Shown: in pieces, positions 53,591-62,968 of the stretch
Layout of the letters: every line of letters starts with the position of its first letter
Position numbering within the stretch: the stretch's first letter is position 1
Program-made: the position numbers and the translations under genes
From: Cobetia sp. L2A1
Lineage (GTDB): Bacteria > Pseudomonadota > Gammaproteobacteria > Pseudomonadales > Halomonadaceae
Direction of reading: 5' to 3'
Assembly: GCF_009796845.1 (NCBI RefSeq)
Contig: NZ_CP047025.1
Location: 62,001 to 126,000 of the forward strand
Length of the DNA: 64,000 nucleotides
The notes under the pieces: generated by a model
Database searches by the model: none
Told to the model about the DNA's origin: nothing
What the model saw: only the letters and a program-made list of their open reading frames with translations

Positions 53591-53618
53591 AAAACGGCCA
53601 CCCTAGGGTGGCCGTTTT
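53591..53618 (+). terminator. Terminator after engB
   Basis: AAAACGGCCACCCT / AGGGTGGCCGTTTT, a 14-bp perfect palindrome ending in T4; bidirectional. Confidence 0.8.
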
Positions 53619-53659
53619 GCATGATGCCGTGCTCGTCTGGAGCACCGGTATCGCCTCGA

Positions 53660-54046
53660 TTACATGAAGAGGCTACGAGGACTGGCCTTGTGGGCCGTAT
53701 CTGATGATGAAGTCGCGATCACGTGCGATGGCGTTTGCCATGAGAAGCTCGCCCTTGAAGGCTGTGTGACGAATGTCTGTTTGACGACATCGGGAGCAGC
53801 CACCTTCAGGCCATGCGTTGGCATGCTGGCACGTGCACTGTAGACCCCAGCGATCACGAGCGCGGCGCACAACAGGGCAAGTCCAGTGCCGATGACCAAT
53901 CCATGCCAGGCGCTGGGCGGTGGTAGTGCCATTGGGCCCGGATCATCGGGCCTGGGCCGTGGCATCGCTCGGCGCTCAATAGGACGTGAGGAATGCTGCC
54001 AGGCAAGTAGGGAATTGTGTCGCTGGTGCAAGGGGTGAATGCTCAT
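53660..54046 (-). CDS. Single-pass membrane protein of unknown function
   Basis: A 128-residue protein I do not recognise. A basic, proline-rich N-terminal half (IERRAMPRPRPDDPGPMALPPP) precedes one membrane helix (GLVIGTGLALLCAALVIAGVY), then a Ser/Thr-rich tail. ATG 54046 is supported by AGGAGAGGACATC before it. A perfect 16-base palindrome lies 125 bases upstream in AT-rich DNA, suggesting controlled expression. Confidence 0.55.
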   Translation of the reverse strand: MSIHPLHQRHNSLLAWQHSSRPIERRAMPRPRPDDPGPMALPPPSAWHGLVIGTGLALLCAALVIAGVYSARASMPTHGLKVAAPDVVKQTFVTQPSRASFSWQTPSHVIATSSSDTAHKASPRSLFM

Positions 54047-54171
54047 GATGTCCTCTCCTGCCGGCACTGACAAAGGATGAAGCGGAGCAGCTGGGGCTTC
54101 AACTCAAGCTTCCCACACGTCGCTGAGCGCATCAGGCTGAAAACTTGTACATACAATATGGCTCCAGCTCT

Positions 54172-54187
54172 ATTGTTGTACAACAAT
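54172..54187. promoter_or_regulatory. Perfect 16-bp palindrome upstream of the 54046 gene
   Basis: ATTGTTGTACAACAAT is its own reverse complement and sits in a short AT-rich island (54140-54205). The size and symmetry fit a dimeric repressor such as a TetR-type protein. On the minus strand TTGTAC and CATATT with a 17-base spacer could be the -35 and -10. Confidence 0.5.
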
Positions 54188-54304
54188 TAAATTGTGTATC
54201 AGTTTTCAGTGCTGTCAGGTTGCGTAACACAAGGTGAAGATTGCACCATTTCAGGGGAGATGCGCCAGTAGACGTCAGGTCGAATGGTTGTCCTTGTATG
54301 ATGC

Positions 54305-55039
54305 TCAGCTTGAGAACGTGTGGCCGGTCAGGCGTGTCAGCAGTGCTGGTAGCTCACGTACATGCGAAAGGACGTGTACGCCCGCGGGTAGCGGGTGTGG
54401 TGCACCGATACCGTTGACATCGATCCAGGCGGTCTGCATGCCAAGGCGTACCGCGGGTAGAGCGTCTTCCTTCCACGAGTCGCCCACATGCAAAGTCGTG
54501 GAGGGAGTGCTGCCAAGGCGCGCCATTGCTGCAAGGAAGGGGCGAGCATCGGGTTTCGGGGCTAGCCACTCGCCAGCAGCGATACTGAATTCGAAATGGT
54601 GATCCAGCGCCAATCGAGCGAGGTCCACATTGCCATTGGTGATGGCCCCCAGCCGGAAGTGACCTGCCAGTTCTTCAAGGATACTGTTGGCTTCCGGGAA
54701 AGGCGTCAGTTCATGGCGCAGCATTAGAAAGCGTTCGATCGCCGCCTGCGACCAGTGTGCCGCCTTGTCATCATCGTGCCCAAAATCGCGCAACATGATC
54801 CGCATGGCTTCGTGCCGCAGCCAGGTAAAATCTCCGCGCCGTAATGGGTATTCAAGGCCTAGCGCCATACGTCGTCGCGTGTACTCTTCGAGCGGAAAGC
54901 TCGCCGCGTGGCCGATCTCGCCATCCAGCCAGGCATAGTGCTCCTCTTCCGCTCGCTCCATCACTGGGCGATTCGCCCACAGGGTATCGTCGAGATCGAA
55001 AGTCAGCGCGGTCAGGCGTATTGGGGTAGCGAGGGTCAC
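54305..55039 (-). CDS. HAD-family hydrolase (YjjG-like)
   Basis: Haloacid-dehalogenase-type phosphatase of 244 residues. Nucleophile motif LTFDLDDTLW near residue 12, motif II AITNGNVD near 135, the Lys in LAPKPDARPF and motif IV HVGDSWKEDALPAV near 180. A C1-type helical cap lies between. Substrate unknown; members of this group act on nucleotides or flavin precursors. It overlaps xerC by four bases, and the order DUF484-xerC-HAD is as in Pseudomonas. Confidence 0.9.
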   Translation of the reverse strand: MTLATPIRLTALTFDLDDTLWANRPVMERAEEEHYAWLDGEIGHAASFPLEEYTRRRMALGLEYPLRRGDFTWLRHEAMRIMLRDFGHDDDKAAHWSQAAIERFLMLRHELTPFPEANSILEELAGHFRLGAITNGNVDLARLALDHHFEFSIAAGEWLAPKPDARPFLAAMARLGSTPSTTLHVGDSWKEDALPAVRLGMQTAWIDVNGIGAPHPLPAGVHVLSHVRELPALLTRLTGHTFSS

Positions 55040-56064
55040 TGGGGTTTGTCCTCTCGGGAAGGGGAAGTCGCGGGCGTGGTAGGCCGAGTCTCAGACACTG
55101 TCTCGGCATGTCGTTGCCGGCGTGCACGAGGATGCGCTTGATCATAAGCGCTGGCCAACTGCTGCCAGTCGAGACGGGTATAGATCTGGGTGGTGGAGAG
55201 GTGGGCATGGCCCAGTAGCTCTTGTACCGCACGTAGGTCGCCGCTGGATTCCAGCAGGTGGCTGGCAAAGGAGTGTCGCAGACGGTGTGGATGCAGGTGC
55301 TCGGGTAGACCGCGCTCCTTGGCTTGTGTCACCAATCGCAGCTGCACGCCACGTTGCCCGAGACGACGCCCTTGCTGGCCGACGAACAGCGCTGGCTCAT
55401 CTGGCGAGGCCAGTTGAGCACGTACCAGCAACCAGGCATCCAGCGCCTGACGTGCCCGCGAGCCAATCGGTAGCTGGCGTGGCTTGTCGCCTTTTCCGCG
55501 TACGCGTAGACGACGTGTTTCCAGCATGTTCAAGTCGAGACTGACCAGTTCAGAGAGGCGCAGTCCTGCACCGTACAAGAGTTCCAGCATCGCTTGATCG
55601 CGCAGTGCCAACGGGGTGCCGTCATGCGGGCAGTCGAGAAAACGCGCCAGGCTATCGATGTCGACTGGTCGTGGTAGGTGATCAGGGAGGCGCGGTGTCT
55701 GAACCAGGCTGGCGGGATTGTGCGGCAGAATATCCTGATCGACCAGCCAACTGCAGAAGCGACTGATCGCTGCGCGACGACGGGCCAGCGTGCGCGGTGC
55801 GAGGCCGCGTGTACGCTCAGCGCCGAGAAAGCGGCGGAGTGTCGCGACATCAAGGCCGCGCCAGTCTGTTGGTAGAGAGGCTTCGTCTGTGTGGCCAGGG
55901 CGCAGCATGAAGCCGCTCAGTGCCTGTAGATCGCGCGCATAGGCGCTGACGGTGGCAGGGCTGCTGTCGCTTGCCAGCCAGCTGAGGAACTGCTGACAGA
56001 TAGAGCCTAGCGCCTGTTCGGCGGCGATATGTTCAGGTGTGTCAGCGCCGTCAGTCGTGCTCAT
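55036..56064 (-). CDS. xerC: Tyrosine recombinase XerC
   Basis: Chromosome-dimer resolving recombinase that acts with XerD at dif, 342 residues. The N-terminal SAM-like domain includes LSWLASDSSPATVSAYARDLQALSGFM. Catalytic residues are visible as Arg in LYGAGLRLSELVSLDL, Lys in VRGKGDKPRQLP, HRLRHSFASHLL, the second His in ELLGHAHLSTTQIYT and Tyr in that last motif. The length exceeds the usual 300 because both ends are extended. It overlaps DUF484 and HAD genes by four bases each. Confidence 0.94.
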   Translation of the reverse strand: MSTTDGADTPEHIAAEQALGSICQQFLSWLASDSSPATVSAYARDLQALSGFMLRPGHTDEASLPTDWRGLDVATLRRFLGAERTRGLAPRTLARRRAAISRFCSWLVDQDILPHNPASLVQTPRLPDHLPRPVDIDSLARFLDCPHDGTPLALRDQAMLELLYGAGLRLSELVSLDLNMLETRRLRVRGKGDKPRQLPIGSRARQALDAWLLVRAQLASPDEPALFVGQQGRRLGQRGVQLRLVTQAKERGLPEHLHPHRLRHSFASHLLESSGDLRAVQELLGHAHLSTTQIYTRLDWQQLASAYDQAHPRARRQRHAETVSETRPTTPATSPSREDKPQ

Positions 56065-56852
56065 TGTATGGCCTGATCATCACGTGCATTGGAGCTTCGC
56101 GGGTGACCCGACAGGCTATCGCGACCCAGGCAACGGGCCAGCACATCGCCAAGATATTCAGGAAATAGCGTGTCGAGCCCCACGCGGAATTGCTCCGCTT
56201 CAGCGCTGGCGACCACCAGATAACCCAGGCATTCCCCTCGCGTCAGACGCACGATGACTGCCGAGCCGCGCGTGGCATCTGCCTGGGTAACGTCGACGAG
56301 ATCCTCGCAGTCTGCGCCCAGCGGCCAGCTGTGGTCTGGCAGCAGTGCTTCCCAGCGGGTGCGTGGCATGGCGAGACAACGACTGGCACGGCCATTGAGT
56401 AGACGCTCGAATTGTTCGGCGCGGGCGTTGTCGAGAGGCTGACGCGGCGGCTGCACCTCGCTGCCTGCATCACGTTGCCATAGGCAAACGGCCGTAATAT
56501 CGAAGAGTTCACTGAGGCGGGTGGCCAGCGTTTCGGCCAGAGCGTCATCGGACTCGGTATCCATCAGGTCAAGGGCAAGCTGGCGTAGGCGCTGGTAGCG
56601 GCTTTCGTTATCACGAGCCGTGTCGAGCAATTCGCCAAGGCGTTCTTCGGCCTGTCGCGTACGCGCGCGCAGGTCATGCACTAGCCGCTCCAGCAACGAG
56701 ACACTGCCACCACGTGCCTCCGGGTGCGGCAGTCGCATCTGTTGCAACAACCCTTCACGACCTTCAAAGAAGTCAGGATGCGTGGCTAGCCATTCGGCCA
56801 CTCGTTCCGGGTCCAGTGTACGCGGGCGACGTGAAACGGGTGACTCGGCCAT
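56061..56852 (-). CDS. DUF484 family protein
   Basis: Soluble GAF-like protein of 263 residues, of unknown function, regularly encoded between dapF and xerC. The start region RTLDPERVAEWLATHPDFFEGREGLLQQMRLPHPEARGGSVSLLERLV is diagnostic, followed by a coiled coil (ARTRQAEERLGELLDTARDNE). The C-terminal half is the GAF-type domain. Cotranscribed with xerC by overlap; 79 bases after dapF. Confidence 0.9.
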   Translation of the reverse strand: MAESPVSRRPRTLDPERVAEWLATHPDFFEGREGLLQQMRLPHPEARGGSVSLLERLVHDLRARTRQAEERLGELLDTARDNESRYQRLRQLALDLMDTESDDALAETLATRLSELFDITAVCLWQRDAGSEVQPPRQPLDNARAEQFERLLNGRASRCLAMPRTRWEALLPDHSWPLGADCEDLVDVTQADATRGSAVIVRLTRGECLGYLVVASAEAEQFRVGLDTLFPEYLGDVLARCLGRDSLSGHPRSSNARDDQAIQ

Positions 56853-56931
56853 GCGGCTCTCCTTGCAGGTGACGGGCGGTATGGACGACGGCCGGGCACG
56901 TGTCCGGCAGTGAAGATCAACAGGCAGCGAT

Positions 56932-57762
56932 TTACACGATGATGCGGCCTTCGAAGACTGTCTCGGCAGGGCCCGTCATGAAGACCGAATGACCTTCGCC
57001 GGCCCATTCAATGCTCAGCGTGCCACCCGGCAGTGTCACATTGACTGGGCTGGCGAGCATGCCACGACGAATACCGTTGGCGACGGCAGCACAGGCACCT
57101 GTGCCGCAGGCCAGCGTCTCCCCCACGCCACGCTCGAATACACGCAGACGTATCTCGTGTGGAGCGACGACCTCCATGAAGCCGGCATTGACGCGCTTCG
57201 CGAAGCGCGGGTGCGCCTCGATCAGTGGGCCGAGCGATAACACAGGGGCTTTCTCGACGCTGTCCACGATCAGGACGGCATGTGGATTGCCCATCGAGAC
57301 CACACCGATTTCGAGTATCTCGCCAGCCACTTCCAGTGTATGCACTGGAAGATCGGATTCAGCCGCAAAAGGCAGCGCCTCGGGGGCAAATCGTGGTGCG
57401 CCCATATCGACACGTACGCGGCCATCATCGGCCACGACCAGTGTCAGCGGGCCACCGGCTGTCTCGACACGAATCTCGCGCTTAGTTGTCAGGCGTTGAT
57501 CGAGCACGAAGCGCGCAAAGCAGCGCGCCCCATTGCCACAGTTTTCCACTTCACTGCCATCGGCATTGTAGATGCGGTAGCGGAAGTCCATGTCTGGATC
57601 ACGCGGCGGCTCGACGACCAACAGTTGATCGAAGCCAATGCCGAAGTTGCGGTGCGCCAGGCGGCGAATATCCGCATCGCGCAAGCGCCCGCGCTGCGAG
57701 ATCAGGTCAATGACCATGAAGTCATTGCCCAACCCGTGCATCTTGGTGAAGTGCACCAGCAT
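56932..57762 (-). CDS. dapF: Diaminopimelate epimerase
   Basis: Interconverts LL- and meso-diaminopimelate for lysine and peptidoglycan, 276 residues. The two catalytic cysteines are in [14 protein letters not shown] near residue 74 and [15 protein letters not shown] near 219. [16 protein letters not shown] starts the protein. Its start base is the last base of the lysA stop region (57762), so lysA and dapF are coupled. Confidence 0.97.
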   Translation of the reverse strand: MLVHFTKMHGLGNDFMVIDLISQRGRLRDADIRRLAHRNFGIGFDQLLVVEPPRDPDMDFRYRIYNADGSEVENCGNGARCFARFVLDQRLTTKREIRVETAGGPLTLVVADDGRVRVDMGAPRFAPEALPFAAESDLPVHTLEVAGEILEIGVVSMGNPHAVLIVDSVEKAPVLSLGPLIEAHPRFAKRVNAGFMEVVAPHEIRLRVFERGVGETLACGTGACAAVANGIRRGMLASPVNVTLPGGTLSIEWAGEGHSVFMTGPAETVFEGRIIV

Positions 57763-59033
57763 CAGTCGTCACCTTCCGGCAGCAGCTGCTCGCCGGTCCA
57801 GAGCTCTTCGAGGCGTTCGCGACGACGCACCAGATGCATCTCGGTGCCATCGACCATCACCTCGGCGGGGCGGCAGCGGCTGTTGTAGCTCGAGGCCATC
57901 ACGAAGCCGTAGGCACCGGAAGAACGTACGGCAAGCAGGTCGCCCGGGGCGATGGCCAGCTCGCGGTCCTTGCCGAGGAAGTCGCCCGTCTCGCAGACCG
58001 GCCCGACCACATCATAGCTGGCGGACTCGCGCGGCTTACGGGTATCGACAGAGACAATGTTCTGCCAGGCCTGATAGAGCGACGGACGAATCAGATCATT
58101 CATACCGGCATCGATGATGGCGAAGTTCTTCTCTTCACCTGGCTTGATAAACTCCACTCGCGTCAACAGCACACCGGCATTGGCGGCAATGGAGCGGCCC
58201 GGCTCGAACAGCAGTGTCATCTCGTTGCCATGCTCATAGCGCGCCAGGCGCTCCAGCAGGGCACTGGCATAGGCAAACGGTTCTGGCGGGGTCTCGTTCT
58301 GATAGGGCACACCAAGGCCACCCCCGAGATCCAGATGTTCGATGACGATGCCGCGCTCACGTAGACGATCCAGCAGCACCAACAGGCGCTCAAGCGAGTC
58401 GAGGAACGGCGCCAGCTCTGTCAGCTGAGAGCCGATATGACAGTCAGCACCGACGACCTGAACATGCTCCATGGCGGTGGCGATCTCGTAGACTTCCAGC
58501 GCCTGCTCGACCGGAATGCCGAACTTGTTGGCCTTGAGGCCAGTGGAGATGTACGGGTGAGTACCGGCATCGACGTCTGGGTTGATGCGCAGTGATACCG
58601 GCGCGATACGGCCAAGACGACCAGCGACAGCATTGAGGCGCTCAAGCTCCGGCAGCGATTCGACGTTGAAGCACTTGATACCCAGCTCCAGCGCGCGCTC
58701 CATTTCCTCGGCCTGCTTGGCGACGCCCGAGAACACGACCTTGGCAGGATCGCCTCCGGCCTTGATGACGCGCTCAAGCTCACCTCTGGAAACGATATCG
58801 AAGCCGGCACCCAGTCGTGCCAGTACATTGAGCACGGCCAGATTGGAGTTGGCTTTCACTGCGTAGCAGATGAGGTGCGGGTGGTCGCCCAGTGCTTCTT
58901 GATAGGCCTTGAAGTGGCGAGTCAGCGTGGCGCGACTGTAGACGTAGCACGGAGTGCCAAAGCGCTCGGCGAGTGTGTCGAGCGGGACGCCCTCGGCGTG
59001 CAGCACGCCATCCTGATAAACGAAGTGATCCAT
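57762..59033 (-). CDS. lysA: Diaminopimelate decarboxylase
   Basis: Last step of lysine synthesis, PLP-dependent, 423 residues of alanine-racemase fold. The PLP lysine is in [14 protein letters not shown] near residue 60; the His and Gly-rich phosphate-binding loops are [10 protein letters not shown] and [11 protein letters not shown]; the active-site Cys is in [11 protein letters not shown] near residue 345. It sits in the lptM-lysA-dapF-DUF484-xerC-HAD block and overlaps dapF by one base. Confidence 0.97.
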   Translation of the reverse strand: MDHFVYQDGVLHAEGVPLDTLAERFGTPCYVYSRATLTRHFKAYQEALGDHPHLICYAVKANSNLAVLNVLARLGAGFDIVSRGELERVIKAGGDPAKVVFSGVAKQAEEMERALELGIKCFNVESLPELERLNAVAGRLGRIAPVSLRINPDVDAGTHPYISTGLKANKFGIPVEQALEVYEIATAMEHVQVVGADCHIGSQLTELAPFLDSLERLLVLLDRLRERGIVIEHLDLGGGLGVPYQNETPPEPFAYASALLERLARYEHGNEMTLLFEPGRSIAANAGVLLTRVEFIKPGEEKNFAIIDAGMNDLIRPSLYQAWQNIVSVDTRKPRESASYDVVGPVCETGDFLGKDRELAIAPGDLLAVRSSGAYGFVMASSYNSRCRPAEVMVDGTEMHLVRRRERLEELWTGEQLLPEGDD

Positions 59034-59093
59034 GATCCGGCCTGCAAGATGTCGCGCCGGCGGGCATCACCCGCCGGAGATGAATAAGGGGGC

Positions 59094-59327
59094 TCAGGCG
59101 CCGTTGCCAGAAGCCTCGGTCGCAGCAGTAGACTGGCGTGTCTCGCCCTCAGTGCTGTCGGAAGAGCCGCTGGCGGGCGCTTCGGCACGTTGACCGCCAG
59201 CGTCAGCATCTGTTGGTAGATATAAAGGACCCTTCTGACCACAGCCGGCCAGCAGGCCTGCACCCAGCAGCAAGGCTGCGAAGGTGCGTAGGGTGTGACG
59301 GGCGGATTGGCTCATCAGATGACGCAT
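59094..59327 (-). CDS. lptM: LPS assembly lipoprotein LptM (YifL/LppL)
   Basis: Small outer-membrane lipoprotein of 77 residues that helps LptD mature in the LptDE complex. Signal HTLRTFAALLLGAGLLAGC with the lipobox LAGC at residue 28, then the hallmark CGQKGPLYLP. The rest is a disordered Ser/Ala/Glu tail, longer than in E. coli. AGGAGG precedes ATG 59327. It is the first gene of the lysA-dapF unit, 60 bases ahead of lysA. Confidence 0.92.
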   Translation of the reverse strand: MRHLMSQSARHTLRTFAALLLGAGLLAGCGQKGPLYLPTDADAGGQRAEAPASGSSDSTEGETRQSTAATEASGNGA

Positions 59328-59407
59328 CGGGCGGCCTCCTGGCAGCAATAGGTCGATTCGGATCTGACAGGGGCTCGTGAGCGCCTATCAGATCCGGAAT
59401 TGGGGCA

Positions 59408-60802
59408 TCAAGCGTGTGCGGCCAGTGACTCGCGGGCGCGCTGCGCTGCGGCACGGACCTGATTCGGTGCGGTGCCACCGATGTGGTTGCGCGCGGAGAC
59501 GGAGCCTTCAAGCGTCAGCACGTCGAAGACGTCAGCATCAATGGTGTCGGAGAACTTGCGCAGCTCTTCGAGTGTCATCTCTGACAGGTCACGGCCCTGC
59601 TCGATACCGAAAGCCACGGACTTGCCGACGATTTCGTGGGCATCACGGAAGGCGACGCCCTTGCGCACCAGATAATCCGCCAGATCTGTCGCCGTGGCGA
59701 AGCCCTTGCTGGCAGAGGCGTACATGTTGGCAGATTTGGGGCGAATGGCCGGGATCATGTCAGCGAAGGCGCGCAGGCAGCCACGGACGGTATCGACGGT
59801 GTCGAACAGCGGCTCCTTGTCTTCCTGATTGTCCTTGTTATAGGCCAGTGGCTGGGACTTCATCAGGGTCAGCAGGCTCATCAGATGGCCGTAGACACGA
59901 CCTGTCTTGCCGCGAACCAGCTCAGGTACGTCCGGGTTCTTCTTCTGCGGCATGATGGAGGAGCCAGTACAGAAGCGGTCCGGCAGGTCGATGAAATCGA
60001 ACTGGGCGCTGGTCCACAGCACCAGCTCTTCGCTCATGCGTGACAGGTGCATCATCAGCAGACTGGCAAAGCTGGTGAATTCGATGGCGAAGTCACGATC
60101 GCTGACGGAGTCGAGGCTATTCTCGGTTGGACGATCAAAACCAAGCAGTGCGCTGGTCACGTGACGATCAATCGGGAATGTGGTGCCTGCCAGCGCCGCG
60201 GCGCCCAGCGGCAGCACGTTCATGCGTGCGCGGCAGTCCTTGAGGCGGTCCTGGTCGCGCGCGACCATTTCCTGCCACGCCAGCAGGTGGTGGCCGAAGG
60301 TGACCGGTTGAGCGCTCTGCAGGTGGGTGAAGCCCGGCATGATGGTGTCGGCTTCCTGCTCTGCCAGACCCAGCATGCCTTCGCGCAGGCGCGTCAGTTC
60401 GGCGTCGATGGCATCGATTTCATCGCGCAGATACAGGCGGATGTCGGTGGCGACCTGATCATTGCGCGAGCGTCCGGTGTGCAGCTTCTTGCCGGTGATG
60501 CCGATCTTGGCGGTCAGACGTGCCTCGATGTTCATGTGCACATCTTCCAGCGCCACGGACCACTCGAACTCACCGCGCGCGATCTCTTCGCTGATTTCCT
60601 TCAGTCCCGCGATGATGGTGTCGCATTCCTCTTCGCTCAGCACGCCAACGCCCGCCAACATGGTGGCATGAGCAATGGAGCCGCGAATGTCGTGCTGCGC
60701 CATGCGCTGATCAAAATCGACGGAGGCGGTAAAGCGGGCCACGAAGGCATCGGTTGGCTCGCTGAAGCGGCCGCCCCAGGACTGATTGGTAGATTCGCTC
60801 AT
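59408..60802 (-). CDS. argH: Argininosuccinate lyase
   Basis: Last step of arginine synthesis, 464 residues, of the fumarase/aspartase superfamily. [26 protein letters not shown] opens the enzyme; the His-containing [17 protein letters not shown] is near residue 155; the mobile catalytic loop [20 protein letters not shown] is near residue 280. ATG 60802 ([13 protein letters not shown]) is the family start; the frame extends 52 codons upstream. Divergent from hemC across about 300 bases. Confidence 0.97.
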   Translation of the reverse strand: MSESTNQSWGGRFSEPTDAFVARFTASVDFDQRMAQHDIRGSIAHATMLAGVGVLSEEECDTIIAGLKEISEEIARGEFEWSVALEDVHMNIEARLTAKIGITGKKLHTGRSRNDQVATDIRLYLRDEIDAIDAELTRLREGMLGLAEQEADTIMPGFTHLQSAQPVTFGHHLLAWQEMVARDQDRLKDCRARMNVLPLGAAALAGTTFPIDRHVTSALLGFDRPTENSLDSVSDRDFAIEFTSFASLLMMHLSRMSEELVLWTSAQFDFIDLPDRFCTGSSIMPQKKNPDVPELVRGKTGRVYGHLMSLLTLMKSQPLAYNKDNQEDKEPLFDTVDTVRGCLRAFADMIPAIRPKSANMYASASKGFATATDLADYLVRKGVAFRDAHEIVGKSVAFGIEQGRDLSEMTLEELRKFSDTIDADVFDVLTLEGSVSARNHIGGTAPNQVRAAAQRARESLAAHA

Positions 60803-61099
60803 CGGGATCTCGAATTGTGGTGACATGTCCAGAGTTCGGCGTCCGGTGCACGGTCGCGCAGCCGGTATCGTTGACCTTGGAGTGTACCAGACTCCAGCGC
60901 GTGGGCGAGGGGGTGTCGCGGGAAGATACGGCCTCATGACGGTGCTGAATGTCCACAATGAAGTCAGTGCATCACGTCGGTATTTTCCCCTTGGGCATCA
61001 GTCGCTTTATGATGAGGAACATCAAGTGGCGGTGAGAGGCTTTCCGTCACGTCTCAATTGAATGGCGCGCAACAGACGCGCTGATGCAAGGAGAATGCC
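60803..61099. promoter_or_regulatory. argH / hemC divergent intergenic region
   Basis: About 300 bases holding the promoters of argH and the hem operon. ARG-box-like or other operators were not identifiable by eye. AAGGAG before GTG 61100 is the hemC ribosome site. Confidence 0.35.
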
Positions 61100-62047
61100 G
61101 TGGCTCGTCGTGAGATTCTGCGTATCGCTACCCGCAAGAGTCTGCTGGCCCTTTGGCAAGCAGAACACGTCAAGGCGCGCCTTGAAACGCTTCACCCGGG
61201 CCTGACGGTCGAACTGGTCCCCATGTCTACTCGTGGTGACAAGATTCTTGACACGCCGCTGGCCAAGATTGGCGGCAAGGGCTTGTTCGTGAAAGAGTTG
61301 GAAGAGGCCATGCTGGACGGGCGTGCCGACATCGCCGTGCATTCCATGAAAGATGTGCCGATGCACTTCCCTGAATCACTGGGACTGGCCGTCATCCTTG
61401 AGCGTCATTCGCCGACCGATGCCTTCGTCTCCAATGATCATGGCGATTTCGATGCGCTACCGCAGGGTGCACGTCTGGGAACCTCGAGTCTGCGTCGTGG
61501 CTTGCAGGCCAAGGCGGCACGCCCGGATCTAGAAGTCCTCAGCCTGCGCGGCAACGTGCAGACGCGACTCGGCAAGCTGGATGCCGGTGAATTCGATGCC
61601 ATCATTCTCGCCACCTCCGGTCTGCAGCGCCTTGAGCTGGATGCGCGTATTACGGATGAAATGTCCGCTGAGATCTGTCTGCCGGCCTGCGGGCAGGGCG
61701 CCCTGGGCATCGAGTGCAATCTGCAGGATGCCGAGATTCTTGAGTTGCTGGCACCGCTGGCACACCAGGATTCCAGTCGTTGCGTACTGGCTGAACGCGC
61801 CATGAATACCCATCTTGAAGGAGGGTGTCAGGTGCCGATCGGCGGTTATGCCGTGCTGGAAGAGGGTGGAAGCCAGTTGTGGTTGCGTGCCTTGGTCGGC
61901 AATCCCGACGGTACTGTTATCCTGCGGGCTGAAGCGCGTGGGCCGGCAGATGCGCCTGAGGCATTGGGCGTTGCTGTTGCGAAAGACCTGCTTGCGCAGG
62001 GAGCCGGTGAGATTCTGGCGGCTGTGTATGGCGAAGCCCGTGGTTAG
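61100..62047 (+). CDS. hemC: Porphobilinogen deaminase (hydroxymethylbilane synthase)
   Basis: Polymerises four porphobilinogens to hydroxymethylbilane, 315 residues. [21 protein letters not shown] opens it, and [48 protein letters not shown] and [30 protein letters not shown] hold the substrate arginines. The dipyrromethane cofactor Cys is in [16 protein letters not shown] 61100 follows AAGGAG. It overlaps hemD by 20 bases. Confidence 0.97.
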   Translation: MARREILRIATRKSLLALWQAEHVKARLETLHPGLTVELVPMSTRGDKILDTPLAKIGGKGLFVKELEEAMLDGRADIAVHSMKDVPMHFPESLGLAVILERHSPTDAFVSNDHGDFDALPQGARLGTSSLRRGLQAKAARPDLEVLSLRGNVQTRLGKLDAGEFDAIILATSGLQRLELDARITDEMSAEICLPACGQGALGIECNLQDAEILELLAPLAHQDSSRCVLAERAMNTHLEGGCQVPIGGYAVLEEGGSQLWLRALVGNPDGTVILRAEARGPADAPEALGVAVAKDLLAQGAGEILAAVYGEARG

Positions 62048-62882
62048 AGGTGCTGTTCAGGCCGATGCTGCTTCGGTGGACGAGGCCTCGGCACTGCGCC
62101 CTGAAGTCCTGACGACGCGGCCCGGTTCACGTGGCGCTGTGCTCGATGCCATGCTGGTCGATGCCGGTTGCACGGTGGAATGCCTTGAACTGATGGCTCT
62201 CGAGTCGCTGCCCGCGACACAAGCGACCCGTCAGGCCATCATTGATGCGGATCTGTTTCAGGGCGTGGTGGTCATTTCACCGCAGGCCGCCAGTTGCCTG
62301 GCGGAATGGCTTGAGGACTGGTGGCCTCAGCTGCCGCAAGGGATCAATTTCTATGCGGTCGGGGCCGCCACTGCTGAAGTGCTGCATGCTCGTCTCGGTG
62401 TCAGGGTGCGTGTGCCGCCCCGCGCGACGCGAGGTGTGCACGCCGCAGCCGATGCGCCTGTAGGTACGACCAGTGAAGCATTGCTATCATTGCCATCCTT
62501 GCAGCATCTTGAAGGACAACGCTGGCTATTGGCAGCTGGAGAAGGCGGTCGCCCGCTACTCGGTGATACGCTGGAAGCACGCGGTGCCCAGTTGACGCGA
62601 ATTGCGCTGTATCGACGGGTTGCGTTGGCATTGTCGCCTCAACAGGCTGGCCGTCTGGCGGCGGGCGCGTATGATGCAATGGTGGTGACTAGCAATGAAC
62701 TGCTCGAGACGGTCCTGACGTCTGTCACGGCAAGCAGCTTGCACCAACCACTGATAGTGTCGAGCCACCGTTTGGCGACATTGGCATGCGCTCATGGGTT
62801 CGAGCGCGTGACCGTCGCCGAGGACGCCTCGCCCGGGGCTTTGACGCAGGCTGTCTTGCGTGCCTGCACCCCGGTTACATGA
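62028..62882 (+). CDS. hemD: Uroporphyrinogen-III synthase
   Basis: Cyclises hydroxymethylbilane with D-ring inversion, 284 residues. Sequence conservation in this family is low, but the plan fits: [31 protein letters not shown] at the start, [17 protein letters not shown] and [22 protein letters not shown] in the first lobe, then [23 protein letters not shown] and [18 protein letters not shown] 62028 gives a 12-residue longer N-terminus than usual. Start overlaps hemC by 20 bases. Confidence 0.9.
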   Translation: MAKPVVRGAVQADAASVDEASALRPEVLTTRPGSRGAVLDAMLVDAGCTVECLELMALESLPATQATRQAIIDADLFQGVVVISPQAASCLAEWLEDWWPQLPQGINFYAVGAATAEVLHARLGVRVRVPPRATRGVHAAADAPVGTTSEALLSLPSLQHLEGQRWLLAAGEGGRPLLGDTLEARGAQLTRIALYRRVALALSPQQAGRLAAGAYDAMVVTSNELLETVLTSVTASSLHQPLIVSSHRLATLACAHGFERVTVAEDASPGALTQAVLRACTPVT

Positions 62883-62968
62883 CTCGCCATGCGAGAGGGG
62901 CCGGCGCCAGTGCGCCAGGCCCGCGTGAGGCCATCGATTTCCAAGAATCCGGAAAAGGGCAAGCGTAG

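Noticed and set aside
60047..60823. 258-codon plus-strand frame opposite argH
   Set aside because: argH is complete on the minus strand with its signature loop; this frame is a shadow.
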